DNA of 64,000 nt from positions 28,905-92,904 of the forward strand of contig JARXAH010000016.1 of assembly GCA_029865945.1 (NCBI GenBank). The letters are read 5' to 3'. Every line of letters starts with the position of its first letter. Position 1 is the first letter of the stretch. Below the pieces are notes generated by a model, which did no database searches, was not told the DNA's origin, and worked only from the letters and a program-made list of their open reading frames with translations. A program made the position numbers and the translations under genes. The DNA is from Bacteriovoracaceae bacterium. Lineage in GTDB: Bacteria > Bdellovibrionota > Bacteriovoracia > Bacteriovoracales > Bacteriovoracaceae. Shown piece by piece: positions 8,379 to 17,150 of this stretch.

Positions 8379-11027
8379 TTAATCTTTTAATTCTAACGTC
8401 TCCAATGGAAGTGTATGCAATCCCATGGGATGTGCTGGCACAAACTTTACTTTTTCCGACCAAAGTCCAGAAGAGTTTGAGCCAAATACAAGAGGAGCAA
8501 TAGTTCTGCTTGCTAGCGCCTCTATTTGTATTTTTTTATAGATGGAAAATCGCTCCTGCTGATCAATAATGGTACTGGTTTTATCGAGATAGTTATCAAT
8601 TAATTTGGATTGAATGTCGTATTTGTTAAATTCATTTCCTGAACGTAGATAAGATAAAAATGAGAGCGCCTCTGGGTAATCTAGAAACTTGCTTCTCATA
8701 AGTAGGTCAAAATTTTTGTTCTTGAGGGACGAAAAGTATTGTTCTTCAGAAATTTCTTCAACGATGAGTTCAATATTTTTTTTTGCCAAAATGGATTGAA
8801 CTTGATTAGCAATTAAAAGCATGTCTTCAAAACCTTTTAAAACTAATAAACGTAGATTTATTTTTGATTTTAGTTGAGGAATTTTTTCATGCAAGATTGG
8901 TTCAATATCTGACTTAATTAAACTTCCACCAATACTTGGTGGAAGTATTCCATAAGACTTGACATAATTGGATCCAGGCATGGAAAAATTAAATTCAGAT
9001 AAGATAGTATGTTGTATAATTTTACGCACGTTTTCTTTTATGGTCGGATTTAGACTAAGGAAAAGGATGCGAGTCGAAGCGGCAACATAAGGACTCCATT
9101 TTTTTATTTTTAATCTCTTTGTTTTTTCTATGCTGACGGAGACGGCGTCTAGGCAATCAATTTCTCCCTTGAGTGCTAAATCCGAAAGCTCTTCATTGTT
9201 TGCTTTTACTTTTTTAATGATAATATTTGTGGGAGCTATTTTTGATAAATTTGAAAAAAAATTGTGTCGTAACGTTAAGCGATAGTGGGAATTAGTTTCT
9301 TCGAGTAATTCGTAAGGGCCAAGTCCTAGAAATTTTCCATCAGTCGTTAGTTTAAAAATTGAGCTATCAACGACAGCCAAATGGAGCAAGAAGAGTGGGT
9401 GAGGACGATCAAGGTTAAATTCAACTATGGTTGGAGATATTTTTCTTACTCCAAAATTCTTTTTGTGGTCATCACTTGAACCAGATAGATAAGCTTGCTT
9501 CGAGCCAGTTATATAAGACAAATCTACCGCCATTGAAGATCCAACTTGAAACATTCGATAAAAAGAATTCACAACGTCTTGCGCATCAAGTTTCGAGCCA
9601 TCAGTGAAGAATGCTTGCTTTAAATGAAGTAAATATTTCTTTCCAGAATCTTTTATCTCAAAACTTTCAGTAAGTTCCGGCATCACCTGTAAATCAGGTG
9701 TTAATCGGAAAAGACCACGATGAAGTTGTAAATTAAAAAATACCGAATTTACCGACTCAAGTTTGTGTGGATCACGGGTTATGTTTTCTGAAGTTGTAAA
9801 AAGATTTAAAGTTTGTGCTTCTGTCATATTTGGATCTCCTGTCATGACAGCTAAGGCAAATATGCCTAGTGAAACAATTTTATTACTGGACTTTTTAAAC
9901 GCATACCCAGCAGCGATAGTTGCTCTCCAACTCATTTCAATTATGATATCAATCATACCTGTTGCTCCAACCCAAAATTCTCCTAGGGATCCAGTTAGTA
10001 CAATGTTTGACTGTCTACTAGCACTGATAGAAGCATAATTTTCAGTAGGACAGTCCCTCATGAAATTTTTACTTATCCTGTTAAATAATATCCAGTAGGA
10101 AATATTTCTAACTAATGACATTGTTAGAACAGCTCCAGAATATTGTTGTAATAGGCCTTGTAAAAGTAAAGCAATCGATAATGTGTACCAAATAAGTTTT
10201 TCCGATATGATTTTTTTTTTATCAATCATTGGCGCAATCCATACAGCTAGTCCAAACGCACCCGATGCAAAAGGTAAAAAATTTGGATTTTCTAAAAATA
10301 ATCTAGTATTAAGTGTATTCGCTCCAAACATTACAAGAGCCAAAATAAAATCTGAAATAGCAATAGTAGGAAGAAGTTTGTAATATTTCGAAAAATTATT
10401 TTGTATGATAATTTTCTTTGAATAATTGCTTGAGGTGGTAAATATTTTTTTATTTTTACCATTAAAGAAAATAAGGATGATGAAACCATTTGCAAGGAAT
10501 GTAATGAAATCGAAATAAATTGCGGTATTTAAAGAAAAATATTTTATAAATAATAAGCTTATAAATGTTCCAAAGATTATTGTTCCAAAGTCTGCTTTGT
10601 TTTTCAGTAATGCAAAGGAACCATCTTTTTTGTTTTTATCATCTAAGAATTTTGCAATCTTGGCCGAATTTGCAACTTGTAATGCGGTAAATAAGGACTT
10701 TAAAGTAGTGGCAAAAAAGAAGGGAAAAAATATATTTTCTGAGAATAAGTTTGAAGATAATGCTAAAAACAAAGAAAGAATTCCTGCAATTAATTCACAA
10801 CTAACTAAAAGCTTAATTGGATCAATTTTATCTGCAGCGTGTCCTAGAAAATTGTTTACAACAAAGCCAGTAATCCGAAGTAGCCCTATTGTAACCCCAA
10901 TGGCCCAAAGAGGGAGTCCAATTTCGCTTGAAAATGCCAATAGAGAAATTATATAAGTAGTAGACCCCAGTGAAGTTAAAAATGAACCAAATAAGAACAT
11001 TTTTGCATCTAGTGATATTGATCTCAT
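8379..11027 (-). CDS. Fusion of an MFS transporter with a family-5 peptide-binding protein
   Basis: The 882-residue protein has two parts. Residues 1 to about 380 are hydrophobic with many predicted membrane helices and the MFS loop motif GHAADKIDP between helices 2 and 3. A signal-peptide-like helix (IVSLGIFALAVMTGD, about 384-398) then leads to a full family-5 extracellular solute-binding domain (SBP_bac_5): RGLFRLTPDLQVMPELTESF, FTDGSKLDAQDVVNSFYRMF, GLGPYELLEE. Such binding proteins normally serve ABC importers. Fusion to an MFS carrier is unusual and places the binding domain in the periplasm. The frame is continuous. Its start overlaps the dehydratase gene by 4 nt, so export, import or sensing of a modified peptide is the natural inference. 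Confidence 0.85.
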   Translation of the reverse strand: MRSISLDAKMFLFGSFLTSLGSTTYIISLLAFSSEIGLPLWAIGVTIGLLRITGFVVNNFLGHAADKIDPIKLLVSCELIAGILSLFLALSSNLFSENIFFPFFFATTLKSLFTALQVANSAKIAKFLDDKNKKDGSFALLKNKADFGTIIFGTFISLLFIKYFSLNTAIYFDFITFLANGFIILIFFNGKNKKIFTTSSNYSKKIIIQNNFSKYYKLLPTIAISDFILALVMFGANTLNTRLFLENPNFLPFASGAFGLAVWIAPMIDKKKIISEKLIWYTLSIALLLQGLLQQYSGAVLTMSLVRNISYWILFNRISKNFMRDCPTENYASISASRQSNIVLTGSLGEFWVGATGMIDIIIEMSWRATIAAGYAFKKSSNKIVSLGIFALAVMTGDPNMTEAQTLNLFTTSENITRDPHKLESVNSVFFNLQLHRGLFRLTPDLQVMPELTESFEIKDSGKKYLLHLKQAFFTDGSKLDAQDVVNSFYRMFQVGSSMAVDLSYITGSKQAYLSGSSDDHKKNFGVRKISPTIVEFNLDRPHPLFLLHLAVVDSSIFKLTTDGKFLGLGPYELLEETNSHYRLTLRHNFFSNLSKIAPTNIIIKKVKANNEELSDLALKGEIDCLDAVSVSIEKTKRLKIKKWSPYVAASTRILFLSLNPTIKENVRKIIQHTILSEFNFSMPGSNYVKSYGILPPSIGGSLIKSDIEPILHEKIPQLKSKINLRLLVLKGFEDMLLIANQVQSILAKKNIELIVEEISEEQYFSSLKNKNFDLLMRSKFLDYPEALSFLSYLRSGNEFNKYDIQSKLIDNYLDKTSTIIDQQERFSIYKKIQIEALASRTIAPLVFGSNSSGLWSEKVKFVPAHPMGLHTLPLETLELKD

Positions 11028-12066
11028 ATAATATTTTCCGGAATCGTTGATTTATATTTAGTTTTGTACCATTCGACATATAAAATATTTTTATCAACAT
11101 AGAATGAAAAGTTTTTAGATGAGATTGACTTTATTTGTGTGTATTCAAATATTCTAAAAGTAAACATAATAATCGACTGGTTCTTTAATTTTTCAATTCG
11201 ATCTCTACAAAATAAAAACGATAAAACTTGACCGCTTCTTGAAATATCTTGATTGACTAAATCATTTTGCATTACAAGTTTATTTTCTCTATTGGTATCC
11301 AAGTAAAATATATCCTTGGACCCAAGGAATGTATAAAAAAAGGGTATGTCTCCTCTTTCAAGTTGTTCTCGTTCTTCGGGTAAAAATTGGTGAGATAAAG
11401 TTTGATATTCACTCGTAGGACGAATGAGAACTCTAATCGGAAATTTATCAACATTTGGTATTGAAGCGATCGAGTCGATAATTTGGTTGTTGTGCCGTGA
11501 TAACAGATTATATCTATGAAACATAGATTCAGCAGCTGCTATAAGATACTCTTCAAAAACCTTGGAATTGTCTTGACTAGTATAGCGAAGTAGTTTTAAA
11601 AAAATGATTTTTTGTTTGAATTATTTTTTTGAGGAAGTAGATGACTGTCTGCAGGGCTTTCACATTTAAAAAAAAGACATTCGATATCTACAATTTGAGT
11701 TTTATCTTTTGTGATTAGAACATTTTCGTGGTGCAAATCAACTATACCAAAAACTGTGGCTATTGCCATTAGCTCACCGAAATTATTCCAAGAATCTATA
11801 TTTGGAGTATTATTTTCCTTTACTTCTTTGACTTCTCCATGATCAAATTTTTCATTTGTCGCATAGCATAGTGAACCCATAGGTTCAAGCAAATCTAATC
11901 CAGCGGCATCAATTATATTTTTTCTTAATGTTGAATGATGAGATAGTAACTGATACTCCCAGAAAACTACTCTAGGTTTTACAAATAAACAATGGTCTTC
12001 CTTGACCACTTTGTGAACATACTTACCGAAATTATGAACATCACCTTTTCGGTCAATAAAATTCAT
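11024..12066 (-). CDS. Minimal LanM-type lanthipeptide dehydratase, interrupted by a one-base frameshift
   Basis: Two frames (12066-11596 and the one read as Met at 11524-11024) join into one protein of about 347 residues if one T is restored in the T7 run at 11598-11604 (minus strand). It matches the DUF4135 dehydratase domain of class II lanthipeptide synthetases. Compared with CylM, the residues needed for Ser/Thr phosphorylation and phosphate elimination are all present: Asp9 and His11 in KGDVHNFG, Lys30 in FVKPR, Asp110, His112 and Asn115 in VDLHHEN, Asp127 in IVDIE, then Arg212 and Thr218 in RVLIRPTSEY. GDIPFF is also typical. It lacks about 240 N-terminal residues and the whole LanC cyclase domain. 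The intact active site argues for selection, so the frameshift may be a sequencing error or recent. It overlaps genes on both sides. Confidence 0.75.
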
Positions 12067-12146
12067 CAGAATCCAGTTTCACTTTGATTAGTGTTCGCAG
12101 ATGCTTCTAAATTAGCAAGATCAATAATGATTTCGACATTTTCCAT
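12066..12146 (-). CDS. 26-residue ORF, candidate RiPP precursor peptide
   Basis: The ATG at 12146 has a perfect AGGAG four bases upstream, and the TGA overlaps the dehydratase ATG as TGATG, so translation of the two is coupled. The acidic peptide contains IIDLANLE (residues 7-14), which resembles the ILELQDLE-type recognition motif in leaders of class III lanthipeptides. A short tail after it carries four hydroxyl residues (Ser16, Thr19, Ser22, Thr24). There is no cysteine, so lanthionine rings cannot form; dehydrated or phosphorylated residues could. The alternative is a simple coupling ORF with no product role. The gene is supported by its ribosome site, overlap and context, not by homology. 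Confidence 0.55.
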   Translation of the reverse strand: MENVEIIIDLANLEASANTNQSETGF

Positions 12147-12174
12147 AATTCTCCTAAAAATTGAGGGTTAGATG

Positions 12175-12204
12175 ATAGTAAGGAACCTGTTTAACTGTTT
12201 TCAA
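12175..12204 (-). promoter_or_regulatory. Promoter of the LanM-like operon
   Basis: On the minus strand TTGAAA (12204-12199) and TACTAT (12180-12175) are separated by 18 nt. The expected start, near 12168, gives a leader of about 22 nt containing the AGGAG of the small ORF. No other promoter is visible between the genes downstream. Confidence 0.55.
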
Positions 12205-12737
12205 TTAGAAAGTAAATATATCCGTAGCCTATGAGAGTTCATAACTTCACGAGCTAGAAATGCCAAAAATTACTAAAACAAGTTATTAGTGGTGTCCCAA
12301 GTTTTAAGCTTTATGGGCTTGATTGGGATTCGAATTGCTACGCTTTATAGAAAATAGGCGCAAATTATATAGGAAAATCGCTATTGGCAGGGTTCTGGCG
12401 GTTCTTCTAAAGAGGTTACGTTATCTGTCTTTAATTCTCTTATTTATTCGGTAGCAAGAAAACAGAAAAGGAAAATAGAAATATAGCGTCGGTGGGAAAG
12501 TGAGATTTATTGAAGCTATCTAATTCACGCTGCAGTGCTTTGATGAAAATGGCATAATATTAATCGAATTTTTTTGTGAAATGTCTTCTCTCTTTTTTTC
12601 GCTATCATAGGAAAAAGAGGGAGTAGTCATGTTTGCCGCAAATAATATACTTGAAATCTTTTTAGGATAGTAGAACAGTTGGGTATTTAACTTCTAATTG
12701 AACTGAATATAAAAAGGTATTGTGGAAGAGTAGAAAA
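12205..12737. other. Gene-poor spacer between the LanM-like operon and the DoxX-like gene
   Basis: About 530 nt with stops in all frames at short intervals. The only coding-like element is a 13-codon ORF starting near 12629 (MFAANNILEIFLG) after GGGAG, too short to judge. I see no repeat, tRNA or mobile-element end. It may be degraded coding sequence or contain an RNA that I cannot recognise. Confidence 0.4.
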
Positions 12738-13109
12738 TTACAAGATTTCTAAGTAGTTAATAAAAAGATATAAATTAAGAAAAAAATAAAATAGGGCCGG
12801 AAGGATAGCTACGAATTTATCGTGAATTTTTATTCGCGCCATGATTCCTAGGAACATAAGTAGAGTAAGGCCAATAGTCGAGAGCGAGAAAACGTATAAT
12901 ATTTGAAACTTTACGCCAACAAGAATTCCTAGGCCTCCGAGCAATTCGAGCGCTCCCGTTAGCTTTCTAAATTTACTTAGCCCGTAGCGCTGAAATTCCA
13001 TGTGCATATGTTGTGTGAAGAGACAGAGCAAACCATAGACAATAAATGAGAGGGAAGAAAAGAGACTTAAGAATAAAATGATAGGCGAAAAATTAGGGTT
13101 GTAAGACAT
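12738..13109 (-). CDS. DoxX-like membrane protein
   Basis: The 123-residue protein is almost wholly hydrophobic, with four predicted membrane helices. The stretch FQRYGLSKFRKLTGALELLGGLGILVG (cut here as FRKLTGALELLGGLGILV) is the usual DoxX-like signature: an amphipathic loop followed by the glycine-rich second helix. Members are small integral membrane proteins, some linked to redox balance, most without known function. It is divergent from another DoxX-like gene at 13189 with an 79-nt shared promoter region, so the pair may be co-regulated. Confidence 0.7.
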   Translation of the reverse strand: MSYNPNFSPIILFLSLFSSLSFIVYGLLCLFTQHMHMEFQRYGLSKFRKLTGALELLGGLGILVGVKFQILYVFSLSTIGLTLLMFLGIMARIKIHDKFVAILPALFYFFLNLYLFINYLEIL

Positions 13110-13188
13110 GTCTTAATCTATCACAATAATTTGTAGATGAGAGAATGAATCGAGATGGAAGCTATAAATATTATCGAGTGAGGTTAAA

Positions 13189-13524
13189 ATGTTGACGACT
13201 GTTGAATTATTGGAAGTCTTAAAAATTATTATCTTTAGTTCCGTGCTCTTTGTTTGGGTCATTAGGTATCAAAATATCGTCGCTGAATTCAAACAGTTCA
13301 AATACCCAGATTGGCTCAGAGATTTGGTGGGGATTTTAAAAATTACTTTTGTGGTCATGTTGATGAGAAGCGACGTTTCACTTGTGAAGCTAGGGGCGAT
13401 GGGAATTATTTTCCTTATGCTGATGGCGTTAATCACACATCTTAAGAGTAAAAGTCCTCCCTTTAAAATGTTGCCTTCGCTTACTCTGTTGATTTTAAGT
13501 TTTTCGGTTTTTACACTCGCTTAA
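13189..13524 (+). CDS. Small four-helix membrane protein, DoxX-like
   Basis: The 111-residue protein has four hydrophobic helices. The central loop YPDWLRDLVGILKITFVVML and the segment LGAMGIIFLMLMALITH resemble the second DoxX-like type, in which a short amphipathic stretch precedes a helix ending in A-x-x-T/H. A GAGG ribosome site sits 6 nt before the ATG. It is divergent from the DoxX-like gene at 12738-13109. Function is unknown; the family assignment rests on topology and weak motifs. Confidence 0.6.
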   Translation: MLTTVELLEVLKIIIFSSVLFVWVIRYQNIVAEFKQFKYPDWLRDLVGILKITFVVMLMRSDVSLVKLGAMGIIFLMLMALITHLKSKSPPFKMLPSLTLLILSFSVFTLA

Positions 13525-13543
13525 TCATGCTTCCTTTTCGGTC

Positions 13544-13572
13544 TTGACCAAAATGGAGTGGCAGTCCATAAT
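13544..13572 (+). promoter_or_regulatory. Leaderless promoter of the first DUF4143 ATPase gene
   Basis: TTGACC (13544-13549), a 17-nt spacer and CATAAT (13567-13572) end 6 nt before the ATG at 13579, so transcription should start at the A of the start codon. No ribosome site is placed for this ATG. An imperfect palindrome centred on the -35 element (TTTTCGGTC, 13535-13543, against GACCAAAA) could be an operator. Confidence 0.55.
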
Positions 13573-13578
13573 AGACAA

Positions 13579-14769
13579 ATGGAAAGTAAGTCTTTTTGGA
13601 TTGATAGAGATTTATCAAATTCATTAAATTCTAACCACGAAGTCATTCAAATCATTCGTGGCCCACGACAGTGTGGAAAAACAAGCTTGATGCTTCATCA
13701 CGCTGAGGATTTTGTAGAAGTTTCGTTGGACGATCCCGGACTTCGCCACTTGGCGCAAACAGATCCAGAACTTTTTTTAGGCCAATTTAAGAATAAAAAA
13801 ATTTTTATTGATGAGGCGCAATACGCCCCTGAGTTATTTCCTTCACTCAAACGCATGGCCGACTTGTATAAACGCGCCAATCCCAGTAAGCGAAAAACAA
13901 TTATTCGGTTGACCGGATCAAATCAAATTCTCATGGACCGAAACGTAAAAGAAAGTTTGGCTGGTAGGGCCAGTTTTTTTGAGTTAAATACGTTAAGTGT
14001 TTCAGAAATTAGACGTTATTCTCCCACACCCATTCAAGAAATCCTTTACCAAGGGGGGTGGCCAGAACTCTACGCAAACCCGGGTGTGCGGAAAGTAGAA
14101 AAATTTTTAGATGATTTTATTAATAGCTACGTGGAAAAAGATGTTGTCTTGGCAGCAGGTATTCAAAAAGGAAAAGAGTTTTTACTTTTCTTGCGTTTAC
14201 TGGCAGGAAGAGTGGGGCAGCTGGTCGATCTCACTCATCTTGGTAACGAGGCAGGGGTTAATAATAAAACCATCAAAGAATGGATTTCAGTTTTGGAACG
14301 AATGCACTTAATTGCACTGGTAATGCCATACTCATCAAATCTTTCAAGTCGTTTGATTAAGACACCCAAAGTTTATTTTTTAGATACCGGACTTGCCTGT
14401 CGACTACAGGGACAAAGTGGGCCAAGTTCCATGCTGACTTCACCACAGCAAGGGCCGATGTTTGAGAATTTGGTTTTTAGTGAACTTTATAAACTTAGTA
14501 TTAACTATCAGCTTGGGTGGAGAATTTATTTTTGGCGCTCTAAAGCTGGAGAAGAAATTGATTTTCTTATTCAAAAATCAGCACATGATTACTTTTTTCT
14601 TGAGGTTAAAGTAAGCGCACAAAATTTAGGAGATATAAGTAAGTACCCTGAGATAAAAAAAGTTTTTGAAAAAAAAATTCCTCCCATCTATCTTTGCCAC
14701 CAGGAGGGGGAGCGAGTTCTTGGGCCTAATGTTCCCATCGCATTTTTGAAAGAATTTCTCCTAAAATAA
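13579..14769 (+). CDS. AAA ATPase with DUF4143 domain (group A)
   Basis: The 396-residue protein has an N-terminal AAA_14 ATPase domain with Walker A GPRQCGKTS and Walker B IFIDEAQ, a sensor-like LTGSNQ, a winged-helix-like middle (NEAGVNNKTIKEWISVLERM) and a C-terminal DUF4143 part. That part has a PD-(D/E)xK-like pattern, GEEIDFLIQ followed by FLEVKVS. These proteins are widespread and of unknown cellular role. The ATG at 13579 is chosen over an in-frame GTG at 13558 because the promoter -10 box overlaps that GTG and the paralogue at 29704 starts at the equivalent place. The closest relative in the window is 29704-30900. Confidence 0.85.
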   Translation: MESKSFWIDRDLSNSLNSNHEVIQIIRGPRQCGKTSLMLHHAEDFVEVSLDDPGLRHLAQTDPELFLGQFKNKKIFIDEAQYAPELFPSLKRMADLYKRANPSKRKTIIRLTGSNQILMDRNVKESLAGRASFFELNTLSVSEIRRYSPTPIQEILYQGGWPELYANPGVRKVEKFLDDFINSYVEKDVVLAAGIQKGKEFLLFLRLLAGRVGQLVDLTHLGNEAGVNNKTIKEWISVLERMHLIALVMPYSSNLSSRLIKTPKVYFLDTGLACRLQGQSGPSSMLTSPQQGPMFENLVFSELYKLSINYQLGWRIYFWRSKAGEEIDFLIQKSAHDYFFLEVKVSAQNLGDISKYPEIKKVFEKKIPPIYLCHQEGERVLGPNVPIAFLKEFLLK

Positions 14770-14781
14770 AATGGCGGGCGC

Positions 14782-14810
14782 TTTTCCACTTTTTCTAGTA
14801 AAGTGGAAAA
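14782..14810. repeat. Perfect 11-bp inverted repeat abutting an ATPase start codon
   Basis: TTTTCCACTTT (14782-14792) and AAAGTGGAAAA (14800-14810) flank a 7-nt loop and end directly at the ATG of the next gene. It could be an operator or a hairpin that controls initiation. There is no Shine-Dalgarno sequence. A weak -10-like TAAAGT lies 6 nt before the ATG, without a clear -35. Confidence 0.6.
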
Positions 14811-15961
14811 ATGTTTGACAGATTATTTGGCCTTCCAAAAGATCAGCATGTCTTTATCTTTGGCCCAAGAGGTGTAGGGAAGACGTCATGGCTTAAAAGC
14901 AATTATCCTAAAGCTCCTTATTTTGATTTGCTTGAAGCCGAAATCTACTTCGAATTATCCAGAAAACCAACTTCACTCTTGGAGCGTATTGGCCCTCATT
15001 ATCGCGGGCCCGTGATCATTGATGAGGTTCAAAAACTTCCCTCTTTGCTTGATGAAATTCACCGCTTAATCGAAACCAAGAATTTAAAAATCACTTTTAT
15101 TTTGACAGCTTCAAGCGCTCGTAAATTGAAACGAAGTGGAGTGAACCTTTTGGCGGGAAGGGCGCATGTCTATCATTTTTATCCACTTACCTCGCAGGAA
15201 ATAGGTGCTGAGTTTCAATTAAAGAAGGCGTTAAAGTTGGGGATGCTCCTTCCTGTTGGTTTAAGATTTCAGGGGCAATTTCAGGCGAAAATTATTTAAA
15301 GTCTTATATTACGACTTACCTTGAGCAAGAAATAAAACTCGAAGGACTGACGAGAAATATTTATTCGTTTCAAAAATTTTTAGAAGCGGCATCTTTTTCT
15401 CAAGGGGCGCCCTTAAATATTTCCGCCGTGTCTTCAGATTGTGGAGTGGAGCGCCGGACAGTAACAAATTATTTTGAAATATTAAGTGACCTGTTGATTA
15501 GTTACGAATTATCTTTGTTTACCAAACGAGCAAAAAGAGAGCTCATTAAGCATCGCAAATTTTATTTTTTTGATGCAGGATTATTTCGTACATTAAAGCC
15601 AACAGGGCCCTTGGATAGTGAGTCCGAGTTAAATGGTTTAGTTTTTGAAACGTTAGTTTTACAAGAGCTAATGGCCCTCAATGAATACTTGGGGTGGGGT
15701 TATCAAATTAGTTATTGGCATACAAAAAAGCATGAAGAAGTGGATTTTATCCTCTACGGAAAGAGAGGATTTTTTGCCATTGAAGTTAAGTCGTCCAATC
15801 GCTTGCGTGATAAAGATTTTGAGAGCTTAGAATTATTTATGCAAGACTATCCCGAATCTAAGGGCATGATGATATACGGTGGTGAAAAATCCTACTGGAA
15901 TAAAAAAATAGAAGTCATACCAGCTAATTTCTTTTTTAAGAATTTAAAAAATTTATTTTGA
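14811..15961 (+). pseudogene. AAA ATPase with DUF4143 domain (group B), frameshifted
   Basis: The first frame (14811-15299) carries Walker A GPRGVGKTS, Walker B VIIDEVQKLPSLLDE and TASSARKLKRSGVNLLAGRA. Homology then continues in another frame (ISGENYLKSYITTYLEQEI onwards) to 15961, with the DUF4143 end HEEVDFILY and FAIEVKSS. Restoring one base in CTCCTTCC near 15246-15253 rejoins the frames into about 383 residues, matching the intact paralogue 17547-18707. The rest is undamaged, so this is either a very recent mutation or a sequencing deletion. The first frame alone would keep only the ATPase half. Confidence 0.8.
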
Positions 15962-16064
15962 ATGATTTATTAAATTGAAGTCTTATCTAAGGTTAAAGTC
16001 TATTATAAATCCTAGATTTTTAATAAATAAGTAAAAATGATGAAGTTCACAAAAAAATAATTTT

Positions 16065-17150
16065 TTAATTGCATTTAAATTTTCCTTCGAAATACCCTTT
16101 CTCTACGTAACTATTTAGTAAATTATCCTTGCAAAGCCTTAATTTAAAATTATTTAAAGCATATTCTTTCTCATCAATAGATAGAAAGCGGTGTGGAGAA
16201 TTAATGGAAATATTTCCTGGGATAGTTTCATCATAAATATATTCAATGCCTTCTGAATCAACATACCTTAGAAAGTGATTTACTGAACCATCTAGTCTCG
16301 AGGGGGGTTCTTTAATTATTGTTAAATTACTTTCTGATAATTTATTGAATTCTTGGCTTTTGATTCGAATAATTGGAAGTTTTAATTCCTTTGCAAGTTT
16401 AAGTAATGAATTTTCGTCGACAACTAGAACTCCGTTTTCGTCAGCCATCACGAAAATGGCTTGTATTTTTAAATCCAGAGTCTTACCAGTACTTGATGCA
16501 AAAGCTATCTCATTGTAGATTTTACGCTTACTACCTGAGGCAATTAGGTCCACAGGTGAGATTTCTTTTTTTGGGAATTTTCTTTTGTATTCTTCAATTG
16601 TAGTACGAAGTTCATTTGAGTATATAACTGGGTCTTCATCATATATCCGAACACCTGAAGGAGACCATGCATCCGAATCAGAAAACGCGATAATGTTATT
16701 ATGATCCCAGCTTCCAATTATAAAACCTACCGTGGAAAATGTATTCTGGAAAAAATAGGGAGCAATGATAGAAGTCGCAATAACCTGAAGTGGAACTTTT
16801 TCTTTGAAATCTAACTTAAAATTAGAGATGGACTGATTTTTGAAAAAGTTAATATCATAAATACTATTTAAAAAAAAATCTCGCATTTTTCTTAGGATTC
16901 CATCTGGAGTCTTGTAAATTTTGTAATCGCTACTCCAACCTAATTCGATTGCATGTACTTGATAAACGCTTCCAATAGGGGCATCTGAGATTATTTTGTT
17001 AGGATCATAAGTGGGAAGATCAGTGAATTTACCATTTGACCACTTATAATTACCGTAGTGAGAATTAATAACTTTAGCGTCGCACTCTTTGCTTGCAAGT
17101 GCAGGATTCGCTCCAAAAAATAAAAAAAAATAAGTTAAAATTTTATTCAT
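16065..17150 (-). CDS. Secreted protein of unknown function
   Basis: The 361-residue protein starts with a signal peptide (ILTYFFLFFGANPALAS), so it is exported to the periplasm or beyond. Two cysteines lie near the end and one just after the signal cleavage site. The segment VMADENGVLVVDENSLLKLA and a following lysine-rich stretch give the impression of an alpha/beta enzyme-like domain, but no known family or catalytic motif could be recognised. It stands alone between two ATPase genes in the accessory region and is AT-rich like its neighbours. A GGAG lies about 25 nt upstream of the ATG, too far for a normal ribosome site. Confidence 0.6.
   Translation of the reverse strand: MNKILTYFFLFFGANPALASKECDAKVINSHYGNYKWSNGKFTDLPTYDPNKIISDAPIGSVYQVHAIELGWSSDYKIYKTPDGILRKMRDFFLNSIYDINFFKNQSISNFKLDFKEKVPLQVIATSIIAPYFFQNTFSTVGFIIGSWDHNNIIAFSDSDAWSPSGVRIYDEDPVIYSNELRTTIEEYKRKFPKKEISPVDLIASGSKRKIYNEIAFASSTGKTLDLKIQAIFVMADENGVLVVDENSLLKLAKELKLPIIRIKSQEFNKLSESNLTIIKEPPSRLDGSVNHFLRYVDSEGIEYIYDETIPGNISINSPHRFLSIDEKEYALNNFKLRLCKDNLLNSYVEKGYFEGKFKCN

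Noticed and set aside
12205..12737. Remnant transposon or coding sequence in the spacer
   Set aside because: Stops are frequent in all frames and no terminal repeats were seen; I leave it as non-coding.
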